Source of the DNA: a virus
DNA length: 64,000 bases
Strand: one strand, 5' to 3'
IMG/VR virus record: IMGVR_UViG_3300043773_002340
Span: 1-64,000 of that record
Position 1 is the stretch's first letter, and each line of letters starts with the position of its first letter. Shown here piece by piece: positions 9,391 to 16,518 of the stretch. A model generated the notes under the pieces. That model searched no databases and was not told the DNA's origin. It saw nothing but the letters and a program-made list of their open reading frames with translations. The translations under genes were made by a program, and so were the position numbers.

Positions 9391-9674
9391 CGGTGGTGAC
9401 TCCAGTCCCGAAGGGACGACATTTCTTCTCGGATTTGAATGAGTTGGGAGTTGATGTTTTCGTGCCAGCTTTCTTCGGCTTGCATGTGAGTCAGGAGTTC
9501 TTCCTTCGTCACATATGATTTGGGGATCTCAACTCGAAGTTCGGTGAGGGTGCTCTCCACACTGGTGAGAGTGTTTGTCATCTCATCGAGATTTCTCTTT
9601 CCGAGGTAGAGAATCACCGAGAGCATGAAGCCGGCAACTGGACCTGCGATGGCAATGAGCAATGAAGCAGTCAT
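9387..9674 (-). CDS. Single-pass membrane coiled-coil protein
   Basis: The product is 95 residues. A hydrophobic segment at about 3-24 (LLIAIAGPVAGFMLSVILYL) is followed by KR and then a coiled coil to the end (LDEMTNTLTSVESTLTEL, HENINSQLIQIREEMSSL). One N-terminal membrane anchor plus a coiled coil fits several small phage proteins, including pinholin-like, spanin-like and membrane-tethered accessory proteins. There is no second membrane segment as in a classical holin and no lipobox cysteine. It overlaps both neighbours by a few bases (ATGA type), so it is translated with the head-protein run. A lysis role is possible but not supported by any adjacent endolysin. Confidence 0.8.
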   Translation of the reverse strand: MTASLLIAIAGPVAGFMLSVILYLGKRNLDEMTNTLTSVESTLTELRVEIPKSYVTKEELLTHMQAEESWHENINSQLIQIREEMSSLRDWSHHR

Positions 9675-10372
9675 CAGCCTGGCAGACCCGAACCACCTTC
9701 TTCAAGACGCTGTTTCACGGACTCGGGCAGGGCCGACTCCAGACCCATTTCCTTGGCGATGGCGATGATACGCTTCATCACAGCACGTGGTTTTTTCGCG
9801 CGACCGACGGACGACCACGCGGCTTTCACATCAGTGGCATTGGAGATAGGGAAGCTCTGGTCCGGACCGGCGAACTTGCCCTTTACATCACCTTTGGCGA
9901 GCTCTTTACGCTTCTCTGTGCTCCACTCGCGATACTCGGCGTCTTTGCGCTTTTTGTCATTACAGGAGGCGCAGGAACCACAGGCGCAGCCCTCTTCAAA
10001 TGCGGGCATGAACGAGCCCATCGCGAGATACTCATCCTCTTGTTCGGAGAATGTGTATTCCTTCGACTTCAATTCGCGATGTTCGGCGGCACGGAGAGAG
10101 CGGCGACCCATGATCTCGCTCATCGCTTGACCACCGTCGGCGTACTCATTCATGTCACGATTGATGAGATTGACACGACTGTCACGGCGCTCCTTGTGAT
10201 TGGCGAGCCGCATCTCGTTATGATCGGTTTTTCCGATGGTCATGAATCCTTCTTCATTGACTCCAGCACCCCACTTCCGACGTTCTTTGTTCTCCTTCTT
10301 GAGACCGGGACCTGACTGGGAGTTGGAGGCATTGATAAAGCCCCCAGCTCCAGGTAGAACGACGCCGTCCAT
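9674..10372 (-). CDS. Head-associated protein with Cys cluster and conserved C-terminal domain
   Basis: The product is 232 residues. The N-terminal half is charged and probably disordered (KKENKERRKWGAG). TFSE at 107-110 is another copy of the recurring tripeptide. A compact cluster, CxCxxCxxC, lies at about 129-137 (GCACGSCASC) and could bind metal. The C-terminal 70 residues (KFAGPDQSFPISNATDVKAAW, RAVMKRIIAIAKEMG) resemble a small domain found at the ends of phage and prophage head-maturation proteins (family recall, number uncertain). It lies downstream of a GGGTAAAA motif and overlaps the next gene. A role in the head is inferred; the zinc-binding idea rests only on cysteine spacing. Confidence 0.8.
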   Translation of the reverse strand: MDGVVLPGAGGFINASNSQSGPGLKKENKERRKWGAGVNEEGFMTIGKTDHNEMRLANHKERRDSRVNLINRDMNEYADGGQAMSEIMGRRSLRAAEHRELKSKEYTFSEQEDEYLAMGSFMPAFEEGCACGSCASCNDKKRKDAEYREWSTEKRKELAKGDVKGKFAGPDQSFPISNATDVKAAWSSVGRAKKPRAVMKRIIAIAKEMGLESALPESVKQRLEEGGSGLPG

Positions 10373-10394
10373 GAAACACTCTGAACTATCGGTG

Positions 10395-10402
10395 TTTTAC
10401 CC
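10395..10402 (-). promoter_or_regulatory. GGGTAAAA junction motif, instance 4
   Basis: GGGTAAAAC follows the stop of the 10408-10776 gene by five bases and ends 22 bases before the ATG at 10372. Confidence 0.6.
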
Positions 10403-10407
10403 TAGAT

Positions 10408-10776
10408 TCACTCGTCTTCGTCAGACTCGAGAAGTTCCTGAATGAGGGCATCGACTTCCTCCTCACTCAAAGTCTCTTCATCCTCGTCACCGTCATCATC
10501 ACCGACTTCGTGATCGCTCTCGTCATAGATTCCGTCATCCTTGACAGCCTCGTCCTCACCGCCACCACGGTACATGATGGGAGATGTCTCGAGTTTGTTC
10601 TTGCCGTCCGGATACTTCCACAGATCAACAGTGCCATGCCACGGTGAAGTATTGCTCACCTGATTTGTGGGCATCCCAGTCAGCTGGTCGATATCCATAT
10701 CGTCCGGCGTAGTCAACTGGTTAGCGTAGGCCTCTTGAAGTGCCTCTAGTGCCTCTGGGCTGAAATAAGAATGCAT
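10408..10776 (-). CDS. Acidic hypothetical protein
   Basis: The product is 122 residues. The N-terminal helix (YFSPEALEALQEAYANQL) is similar in pattern to the first residues of the 8546-8914 product, possibly a shared short targeting or assembly sequence. The middle contains a tryptophan-bearing stretch (SPWHGTVDLWKYPDGKNK). The last 50 residues are extremely acidic (DDDGDEDEETLSEEEVDAL, ending ESDEDE). Strongly acidic tails are typical of scaffold-like and capsid-internal proteins that are later removed or packaged. It starts two bases after the stop of the upstream gene. No family is recognised. Confidence 0.78.
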   Translation of the reverse strand: MHSYFSPEALEALQEAYANQLTTPDDMDIDQLTGMPTNQVSNTSPWHGTVDLWKYPDGKNKLETSPIMYRGGGEDEAVKDDGIYDESDHEVGDDDGDEDEETLSEEEVDALIQELLESDEDE

Positions 10777-10778
10777 TG

Positions 10779-11096
10779 TTACTTACCGTTTTGGTTGTTA
10801 GGACCGCCGGCATTTTTGCCGGGAATGTAGGGGTCGACTTTGGGTTTGTTCTTGCGAGTGTCTTTGATCACTCGGTGAGTGCCGGCTCCAACACCAAGCA
10901 TTTTTTCCTGAAGGTCGAGATGACGGCGTTGCTCATCAAACTGTTGCTTCTGCTTGTCGAGTTGACGCTCCATGTCCTCGGTGTCGAGGCGCTCCACGAG
11001 TTTGTGGAGTCCGGAATGAATGTTTTTGTGAAGTTTCTTTCTGCAAATCCCGTCCGGATGGACTTTCGATTTGGCGCATGGCACTGTGTAATCCAT
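10779..11096 (-). CDS. Small basic coiled-coil protein
   Basis: The product is 105 residues. A short N-terminal segment with two cysteines (PCAKSKVHPDGICRKKLHK) precedes a charged coiled coil at about 30-67 (KLVERLDTEDMERQLDKQ, FDEQRRHLDLQEKML). A basic, glycine- and asparagine-rich tail follows (KNAGGPNNQNGK). The start at 11096 shares its ATG with the stop of the upstream gene (ATGA overlap), so the two are likely translated together. I do not recognise a family. By position it sits between the terminase/PhoH group and the head-internal proteins, so a packaging-related or capsid-accessory role is possible. Confidence 0.75.
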   Translation of the reverse strand: MDYTVPCAKSKVHPDGICRKKLHKNIHSGLHKLVERLDTEDMERQLDKQKQQFDEQRRHLDLQEKMLGVGAGTHRVIKDTRKNKPKVDPYIPGKNAGGPNNQNGK

Positions 11097-11539
11097 CAGG
11101 CTCCTCGACGAATTTGGAGTTGGGGATCATTCCAGGTAGGCGCGTTATGTCCCACTTGAGTCTGTCTGCGGGGTTTTTTAGTTTTTGCCTCTTGCTCTTT
11201 CATGTCCGAAATCATAACGTCCCTCATGCGCCTTAACACATTATGAGGGACGCTGCAGTATTTTGAATTTTTGTACGAACGGTACAAGTGGCAGACATGA
11301 GAGGGGTCATCGGCACCCTTAAACATATTCCAGATGCCGAGTTGCTCTTGGTTAGAGAGATCTGCTCTCACGAGCTCCTCGGAAAAAGACACGCCGGTGT
11401 CGACCTTTGACTTGGAAGGAGGCGGGTTGTTATCGTCGCTACTGACACCCATAGGGCGCAAGTAAGGTAGCGCAGGCGCCATGACCATGGCGTCCAGGTC
11501 ATGCGAAGGCGAACGATTCCAGCGTGTCGATTTTCTCAT
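11096..11539 (-). CDS. Hypothetical protein downstream of PhoH
   Basis: The product is 147 residues. Residues 1-45 are proline- and serine-rich and probably flexible. The remainder contains DTGVSFSEELVRADLSNQ and a short helical domain with histidines and cysteines (PSHVCHLYRSYKNSKYCSV, then VLRRMRDVMISDMKEQEAK). Residues 52-54 form one FSE tripeptide. It overlaps the end of the PhoH gene by one base and shares an ATGA overlap with the following gene, so it belongs to the same operon. The His/Cys spacing (CHLY...YC) is suggestive of metal binding but too sparse to claim. No function is assigned. Confidence 0.75.
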   Translation of the reverse strand: MRKSTRWNRSPSHDLDAMVMAPALPYLRPMGVSSDDNNPPPSKSKVDTGVSFSEELVRADLSNQEQLGIWNMFKGADDPSHVCHLYRSYKNSKYCSVPHNVLRRMRDVMISDMKEQEAKTKKPRRQTQVGHNAPTWNDPQLQIRRGA

Positions 11540-12267
11540 CAGTCGTCGTAACGGTCCAGAATGTGGGCGATGACAGAGTTGCGAACAATGTCCTCTTTGT
11601 GGAACTCCAGGATGCCCACGTCCTGAAGGTGACGCAGACGGTATATGGCGTCAACCAGACCGTTCTCACGGCGGAAGACGTCAAGGTCTGCCTGTTTGGT
11701 GTCACCGATCAACACCATCTTGCTGTCCTGTCCCACACGAGTTAGACAGGTTTTAACGTGTGATGGGAGGAAGTTTTGAACTTCGTCGACAATGACGAAC
11801 GACTTGTTCAGTGAACGACCTCGGATGTCCTCGAGGAGCAGTGGCTCAACTATGCCCTTGTCAAGCAGGTAGTTAGCGGCTCCATGCGACCGGCAACACA
11901 CGGGGATGTTGTCAAGAATCGGTCCAAGGAGCGGAGCGATTTTCTCGCTCATGTCGCCGGGAAGCGCACCACGTCCACGTTGAAACTCGACTCCGACGTC
12001 GGAGCGAACGTAGACGACCTTGTCAAAGTCACCTTTGGCGACGAGACTGAGGCCGGTCCAGAGAGCCAACAGGGTTTTGCCTGTTCCTGCTGAACCGTGA
12101 GCGATGGTAACTGTGTTTGTTTTGATGAGTCGGTTGAACTCCTCCTGGCGGTGAGTCTGAAACTTCACGGGGAGGATGTCCATCCCACGTGATTCGTAAC
12201 CCATCTTCGTCTCGATCATGTCGACTTGACGACGAAGTTTTCTTTTTTCGCGCGCGCTAACACTCAT
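11539..12267 (-). CDS. phoH: PhoH-family ATPase
   Basis: The product is 242 residues from the ATG at 12267 (MSVSAREKRKLRRQ). PhoH proteins are P-loop ATPases, widespread in cyanophages and of uncertain role, possibly in RNA metabolism or phosphate stress. The Walker A motif is AHGSAGTGKT at about residue 59 of this start, Walker B is FVIVDEVQN, and a sensor-like LIGDTKQAD follows. An in-frame ATG at 12363 would add 32 residues. I prefer the later start because the extra residues do not resemble PhoH N-termini, but the leader contains a consensus Shine-Dalgarno and a 15-base palindrome that complicate the choice. It lies downstream of terminase, with a GGGTAAAA motif between. The family call is secure and the start is uncertain. 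Confidence 0.92.
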   Translation of the reverse strand: MSVSAREKRKLRRQVDMIETKMGYESRGMDILPVKFQTHRQEEFNRLIKTNTVTIAHGSAGTGKTLLALWTGLSLVAKGDFDKVVYVRSDVGVEFQRGRGALPGDMSEKIAPLLGPILDNIPVCCRSHGAANYLLDKGIVEPLLLEDIRGRSLNKSFVIVDEVQNFLPSHVKTCLTRVGQDSKMVLIGDTKQADLDVFRRENGLVDAIYRLRHLQDVGILEFHKEDIVRNSVIAHILDRYDD

Positions 12268-12296
12268 ACAATAAGGGAAAGTGAAACTCTTGGGGA

Positions 12297-12311
12297 TCTC
12301 ACAATGTGAGA
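12297..12311. promoter_or_regulatory. Perfect 15-base palindrome in the phoH leader
   Basis: TCTCACA-A-TGTGAGA is an exact inverted repeat with a single central base, 29 bases upstream of the preferred phoH ATG. It could be a dimeric-repressor operator or, in RNA, a tight hairpin close to the ribosome binding region. Confidence 0.45.
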
Positions 12312-12330
12312 GTACTTGGGTCTTAAGCCA

Positions 12331-12343
12331 CCTATCACCTCCT
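12331..12343 (-). promoter_or_regulatory. Consensus Shine-Dalgarno without a normal gene start
   Basis: The minus strand reads AGGAGGTGATAGG, a near-complete match to the anti-Shine-Dalgarno. The only start codon at the right spacing is a GTG that gives a two-codon frame ending in TAA. An 11-codon frame (MRNDAPLPYRR) upstream ends inside the AGGAGGTGA. Confidence 0.5.
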
Positions 12344-12392
12344 GTATGGTAGAGGTGCGTCATTTCTCATACGAGAGATGCGATCACTCCAG

Positions 12393-12400
12393 TTTTACCC
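12393..12400 (-). promoter_or_regulatory. GGGTAAAA junction motif, instance 5
   Basis: GGGTAAAAC begins two bases after the terminase stop codon and precedes the phoH leader. It is 125 bases before the preferred ATG, or 29 before the alternative one. Confidence 0.6.
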
Positions 12401-12402
12401 GG

Positions 12403-14127
12403 TTAGCCGTCCCATCCCACGCCTCTTCCACGACTCCGCCGTCCACGCATAATCCTTTCGCTTGTCGTCTCCACGATGTCCGCGGTCTCGATTCCCCATC
12501 CCTCCGGTCTGAGTGTGCGGGTTGGCGTTTTCCCCAACGTGGTGAACACCGAAGAGTCGTCGACTTCGGCGCGTCTTGTCGAACCGAGAAACTTACGGTG
12601 AGTGATGATAGACTCGGCCAACATCCTATTTCCAGAGTCAACATGTTCTAGGAAATAATGTAATCCCCAAACCATGGAGTCAGTGCGGTCATCATGCGCG
12701 ACATACGGAAACTGTGTGAGTTCGCGGATGAACGGATCACACCAGATCCCCTCGACAAACTTCACCCTTCCCTGTTCAAAGAGTGGGGAGACCGCCTGAA
12801 GACGAATCGTCTTTGACTTAAGTGGTTTGAATTCCTCAATGGGGATTTTCGCCTCACGCCTTAGAACTTGAATCAGCGACTGTCCCGAGGCCGCTTTTTC
12901 AATGCAGAGAACTCGAGCGGAATAAAGACGATAGAGATGTTTGACAGACTCAATGAGGTCTGGAAATGCCCATCTTCCAGTGATAATTTCAATTAAGTAG
13001 ACAGTTTGTGGGTCCTCTTTGTTAATCCCACACACGGCCACTGCAGTTTCGTCGGCCATTTCTCTTTCTGAGAAAGCACAGTCAACTGCTAGCCAAGTCA
13101 CATCAAACTTTGGAGCTTCTTCGGGCTCAACTTTTGAAATCCACCCAGGCCGGATAATCTGGCCCTCATCACTTTTGGGGACGCCTTGATAAAGAGCTGC
13201 GAACTTAAAGCTCCCCATCGCCTTTTTCTGCGACTGGAGCATGTCTACAGTGAATGCCGTGTTTGTTGGCCAATGAGACTCGCCAAACTGTCTGCCAAGA
13301 GGATCACCTGCCACGTCTTCACAAAGACCCGCTATGTTAATCCAACGCCAGCCAAAAGGATTTTCTTCTTCATCATATAGTCCGTCTCTCTCCATTAGCA
13401 CGCCATGCAGATCCCGCTCATGAAATCGGGTTGCAATCACCATCTGGCACCAATGGTTTGTTCGACGAGTAGACGCCTGTTCTGCCCACCATGATTCAAG
13501 GCTTTCTAATGCAGCCTTAGAGTCGGAAGATTTCAGCGGGTCATCAATCACCATGGCGCCCACACCTGGGGATTCCATGTCTGTGGTTCCTGCTGTGAAA
13601 CCCGTCAACACACCACCCACCGACGTGGCGAGAATGTATCCGCCGCCAAGCAGGTCATATTTAGAATCGGGGCTAAACCCTGAAAACTCCGGAAAAATCT
13701 TTTTGAAGGTCGGCATCTTCATCATTTGCACAGCTTCTCGGTGAAACTTTCCGGACAGCTGAGCACCGTACGATGCGATAACGTGCTGTGTCTTTTGGTC
13801 TCTCCCGAGTAACCACGACAAAAACATCGTGGCCAGCATTGACTTTCCAGAACGAGGAGGGCATGACACAATAAGACGCCGCTGGCGCTTAGTGGCTAAA
13901 TCTTCAAAAGCAGAACCCAGAATCTCATGAAACTCGGCCACTTGCAGGTCGCCGCCTTTCATCAACTCAGCAAAAGCCAGAAAGCAGTCGCGTGCCGCTC
14001 TATGTTTGAACTCGTGAATAACGCTTTTCGGCGCTTCCATCACCACGAGCTCGTGCAGTCCCCGCTGGTACTTTCTCCAGCTGCTGTGTTCCTCAAGCTG
14101 CGAGACGTGCGTGATGATTGGTCTCAT
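12403..14127 (-). CDS. terL: Terminase large subunit
   Basis: The product is 574 residues. It is the packaging motor ATPase and nuclease that cuts concatemeric DNA and drives it into the prohead. The Walker A motif is SCPPRSGKS at about 85, Walker B is GAMVIDDP at about 190, and a coupling motif ATRFHERD follows at about 230. The C-terminal RNase H-like nuclease has acidic positions in WLAVDCAFSE, CIEKAASG and DDRTDSMV. It ends in a basic arginine- and glycine-rich tail. I chose the ATG at 14127, which overlaps the HNH gene stop as ATGA; an upstream in-frame start would lie inside that gene. The closest resemblance is to Mu-like terminases. It is intact. Confidence 0.95.
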   Translation of the reverse strand: MRPIITHVSQLEEHSSWRKYQRGLHELVVMEAPKSVIHEFKHRAARDCFLAFAELMKGGDLQVAEFHEILGSAFEDLATKRQRRLIVSCPPRSGKSMLATMFLSWLLGRDQKTQHVIASYGAQLSGKFHREAVQMMKMPTFKKIFPEFSGFSPDSKYDLLGGGYILATSVGGVLTGFTAGTTDMESPGVGAMVIDDPLKSSDSKAALESLESWWAEQASTRRTNHWCQMVIATRFHERDLHGVLMERDGLYDEEENPFGWRWINIAGLCEDVAGDPLGRQFGESHWPTNTAFTVDMLQSQKKAMGSFKFAALYQGVPKSDEGQIIRPGWISKVEPEEAPKFDVTWLAVDCAFSEREMADETAVAVCGINKEDPQTVYLIEIITGRWAFPDLIESVKHLYRLYSARVLCIEKAASGQSLIQVLRREAKIPIEEFKPLKSKTIRLQAVSPLFEQGRVKFVEGIWCDPFIRELTQFPYVAHDDRTDSMVWGLHYFLEHVDSGNRMLAESIITHRKFLGSTRRAEVDDSSVFTTLGKTPTRTLRPEGWGIETADIVETTSERIMRGRRSRGRGVGWDG

Positions 14128-14696
14128 GACAGAAACTCCGCTGTGAAACCGCACGTTTGACGATTTCGACCACTGAGAACATTCGAAATCATCGACTGAT
14201 GAATCCCGAGGAACTCAGCTGCTGCTTTCACCGATGGAAATACGGCAGTTTCCCCTGTGTCAACATCACGAATCTTCACGGTTTTTCTGCATGCCTCCGC
14301 TCTCCTGGCATCTGCGAGAGCGTGAAGTTCTGGATTTTTTCTGTGCCACTCTTGAAGGTTTTTCCCGTTCGCCACTTTCACATCGCGCGGACCATTTTTT
14401 CCACCCCACCTTCCCCACTCTTTCTTCGCCTCCGCATGACGACTGTTCGTCACACGAGAACCTTTCTTCCCTGCGAGGGACAGAATCTCGAGGAGAATCT
14501 CTTCTTTCGTTTTCTGTCCCGCAAGACCTTTCCAGGCCAGAAGATCTTCGGGTTTCCCCCACAACTGCCAGTTCGTGAAGTGAAACATCGCGTGGCGAGT
14601 GAGAGAAATGTCGCGAATCAGGTTCGACTCATCGTCAGTCCCACCCATGTGTCTCGGCAGAAGGTGGTGTGTGTGCGTAAGGTGTTTTTTCCCCAT
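14124..14696 (-). CDS. HNH homing endonuclease with NUMOD-type C-terminus
   Basis: The product is 190 residues. Residues 1-40 form an HNH-type core (HLTHTHHLLPRHMGGTDDES, NLI, RHAMFHF) with the paired histidines and asparagine expected for a metal-dependent nicking or cutting nuclease. The middle is basic and glycine-rich (GRWGGKNGPRDVK). The C-terminus (TGETAVFPSVKAAAEFLGIH, SMISNVLSGR) matches the NUMOD1-type helix-turn-helix module that gives DNA specificity to free-standing homing endonucleases. It sits between a candidate small terminase gene and terL and shares an ATGA overlap with terL, so it has inserted without breaking the operon. Upstream, CTATATT resembles a -10 element. The family call is confident; the target is unknown. 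Confidence 0.9.
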   Translation of the reverse strand: MGKKHLTHTHHLLPRHMGGTDDESNLIRDISLTRHAMFHFTNWQLWGKPEDLLAWKGLAGQKTKEEILLEILSLAGKKGSRVTNSRHAEAKKEWGRWGGKNGPRDVKVANGKNLQEWHRKNPELHALADARRAEACRKTVKIRDVDTGETAVFPSVKAAAEFLGIHQSMISNVLSGRNRQTCGFTAEFLS

Positions 14697-14728
14697 TCGG
14701 GCGTCTCTTCTCTTAGGGAATATAGAAG

Positions 14729-15004
14729 TTAGGATGAAAATTTGCGCAAAAGGTCATCAACTTTGGACGAATACTCCTTCGCGAGATTTTTCTCCTCGGA
14801 ACTCTCCTTCGGTGCGGTCAGATCTACGATGTCCGAACACAAGTCACGATGGGTTTTAACGGCTGAGTTGAAAATAGTGATGAGATCGCGAATACCCGCG
14901 TCGGGCATCGCATCCTCAATATAACTCAGGGCCTCAGTCGCAACCTTTAGCGCATCTTGAGCGAGTACTTCCTTGACTTTGAGAATGTCTTCGGTCTTTT
15001 TCAT
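14729..15004 (-). CDS. Small helical protein, candidate terminase small subunit
   Basis: The product is 91 residues and almost entirely helical (LKVKEVLAQDALKVATEALSY, then RDLITIFNSAVKTHRDL and VDDLLRKFSS). Small terminase subunits recognise phage DNA and are usually encoded just upstream of terL, as here with one homing endonuclease in between. The length is short for the family and no N-terminal helix-turn-helix is obvious; the protein resembles the central oligomerisation region of a small terminase. The start overlaps the stop of the 15001-15162 frame as ATGA. The assignment rests mainly on synteny and helical composition, so it is tentative. Confidence 0.7.
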   Translation of the reverse strand: MKKTEDILKVKEVLAQDALKVATEALSYIEDAMPDAGIRDLITIFNSAVKTHRDLCSDIVDLTAPKESSEEKNLAKEYSSKVDDLLRKFSS

Positions 15005-15162
15005 CGTGGGAATCTTCGGTTGCAGCAGCCGCCACCACCCGGAATTGGGTGTGACGATGCTGGGCGTTGGTTGATCATGGCAAGAATCTGCCTAGCTCGC
15101 GAGGTGTCTCCTTGAGCGAGTGCTTGATAGTACTGAGACCAGAGTTGGGGATTCTCTCTCAT
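15001..15162 (-). CDS. Small hypothetical protein, 53 residues
   Basis: This frame begins MRENPQLWSQYYQALAQ at 15162 and ends GGGGCCNRRFPR, with its stop overlapping the next ATG (ATGA). That coupling is the typical arrangement of real genes in this phage. The frame stays open upstream to a GTG at 15213, giving a longer alternative. It overlaps the 15092-15265 frame by 71 bases in a different phase. The N-terminal half is helical, and the C-terminus has a tetraglycine and a double cysteine. No family is known. One or both of the overlapping frames should be real, because the interval between stop 15280 and start 15004 is otherwise empty. Confidence 0.5.
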   Translation of the reverse strand: MRENPQLWSQYYQALAQGDTSRARQILAMINQRPASSHPIPGGGGCCNRRFPR

Positions 15163-15265
15163 ATTTTTCAGACTCGACAAGAGCCTCGAAGGTTTCCTCC
15201 CACTCCTCGTCACTGTTTTCGGCGAAGAAGAATGAGAAACAGAGTGGCGGTTTCTGCTTTTTCAT
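15092..15265 (-). CDS. Small acidic hypothetical protein, 57 residues
   Basis: This frame runs from an ATG at 15265 (MKKQKPPLCFSFFFAENSDE) through an acidic stretch (EEWEETFEALVESEKYE). It contains an FAE tripeptide. The ATG is only five bases after a GGGTAAAA motif and has no Shine-Dalgarno, so translation would have to be leaderless or start elsewhere. It overlaps the 15001-15162 frame in the +1 phase, so a frameshifted fusion of the two is conceivable, although I see no convincing slippery site. No family is recognised. The acidic composition matches genuine proteins of this phage better than a random antisense frame would. Confidence 0.4.
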   Translation of the reverse strand: MKKQKPPLCFSFFFAENSDEEWEETFEALVESEKYERESPTLVSVLSSTRSRRHLAS

Positions 15266-15270
15266 AGAGT

Positions 15271-15278
15271 TTTTACCC
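15271..15278 (-). promoter_or_regulatory. GGGTAAAA junction motif, instance 6
   Basis: GGGTAAAAAC lies one base after the TGA of the 15280-16518 gene. It is unusually close (five bases) to the next possible ATG at 15265. Confidence 0.55.
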
Positions 15279-15279
15279 G

Positions 15280-16518
15280 TCACGACCGAATAGCTGGGCG
15301 GCACCCCGGGCAGCCCAACTTCCAGAGTTCGTTCTCTGATGTATATTCGATTCCCGTCTGTTTAATCCAACCACGCCCGACTGGCGACTGTTGCACCATG
15401 ATGAACCGTTCCGGTCCCACCTGAATGAACACGTCTGGCTCGACCCCGATTACGATTCCACCATCGACCATCCGCTGTGTGGCTTGTGGATTGGTCGGGT
15501 CAGTGTAGATCGCTTGAGCATTGCTGAGAACGATTGCCAAAACGCCCGTGGAAGTGCTTTGATTCCAATCATCATCGAATGCGGATCTGCCGTAGCTTTC
15601 GTTGGTGAGTTGGTCGACCCTGGATTTCCACAATCCGATCGTGTAGCGCATCAGATATTGTGGATACCCGTCAATGTCACCGAGACTGCAGTAGATGGCC
15701 TCGGCAATGGTCTCATTGGTCTCCAAGTCTGTGATGGCGACCATGATTTTTTCTTTGTTGTCTCCGAGGTACTGTCCAGTCCACGTGAGACGGACCTTGT
15801 TAATAAGTTGTGCGGGCAGGAAAACGATGGAGGGGTCAGCGTAATACACCATGTTCCCCGACCGGGTGATTTCATTCTCCCAAATGATGCTTCCGCCATT
15901 TCCGCCGTCAGCATCGACAACATCAGCGCAGGAACCGTCCGGGAAAGCGGGGACATAGATGCGATACTCACCGTCAATGACGCCGGCGAGAGGAAGATTG
16001 GTGCGAGTGTATCTCCCTGGAAAGATCTGTGAACAGTCACCGCGTTGAACGCATGGATCGAGTGCCACGTACGGCGATGTTTCAGAGGCGGTGATGCCCC
16101 ACACCTGCGTGTACGTGTATTGAGAGTTCTCGGTGATTCCGGTGAAGTTTTCGGACTGAAGGGTGAACGGTTCCGAAAATGAAACACCGGTGTCGGAGGG
16201 AACACCGCTCACGAGCGTAGTGTAAGCTCCCGCCAAAAGTTGAGTGGCGAAGTCGTGTCCGCTACTCGAAAGATAGTTTTGGGTGCTGAAGTTCAGTTCG
16301 AATGTGATAATCCTCTCGTACACAAGTGGAATACGAGATTTCACATTGAAGAACGAACTGACATACCGCACCACAATGTTGTTGGTGTTTTGAACCACAC
16401 CTTCTTTGTCAATCGCGTCTGCAAGACGCAAAATGTTCACACTGAGAGGTATTTCAGGCGACGCAATCAAAGCGTCGCAAATGTACTGCTCAATGCGCGA
16501 GATGGTGTAGAGTTGCAT
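15280..16518 (-). CDS. Tail-terminator-like / Mu gp37-like protein with long C-terminal extension
   Basis: The product is 412 residues. Residues 1-145 (ISRIEQYICDALIAS, NNIVVRYVSSFFNVKSR, ERIITFELNFSTQNYLSS, QYTYTQVWGI) show the alternating strand-helix pattern of tail terminator or neck proteins such as Mu gp37/DUF1834. Such proteins cap the tail tube and join it to the head. The remaining 265 residues (CSQIFPGRYTRTNLPLAG, FPDGSCADVVDADGGNGG) form an extra beta-rich domain that family members lack. It starts after a UUCG-type terminator and is followed by GGGTAAAA. The Mu-like head genes are 40 kb away, so the connector genes are dispersed. The family call is moderate and rests on pattern only. 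Confidence 0.65.
   Translation of the reverse strand: MQLYTISRIEQYICDALIASPEIPLSVNILRLADAIDKEGVVQNTNNIVVRYVSSFFNVKSRIPLVYERIITFELNFSTQNYLSSSGHDFATQLLAGAYTTLVSGVPSDTGVSFSEPFTLQSENFTGITENSQYTYTQVWGITASETSPYVALDPCVQRGDCSQIFPGRYTRTNLPLAGVIDGEYRIYVPAFPDGSCADVVDADGGNGGSIIWENEITRSGNMVYYADPSIVFLPAQLINKVRLTWTGQYLGDNKEKIMVAITDLETNETIAEAIYCSLGDIDGYPQYLMRYTIGLWKSRVDQLTNESYGRSAFDDDWNQSTSTGVLAIVLSNAQAIYTDPTNPQATQRMVDGGIVIGVEPDVFIQVGPERFIMVQQSPVGRGWIKQTGIEYTSENELWKLGCPGCRPAIRS

Noticed and set aside
9387-9674. Holin annotation for the small membrane protein
   Set aside because: Only one membrane segment followed by a coiled coil is present, and no endolysin or spanin gene adjoins it.
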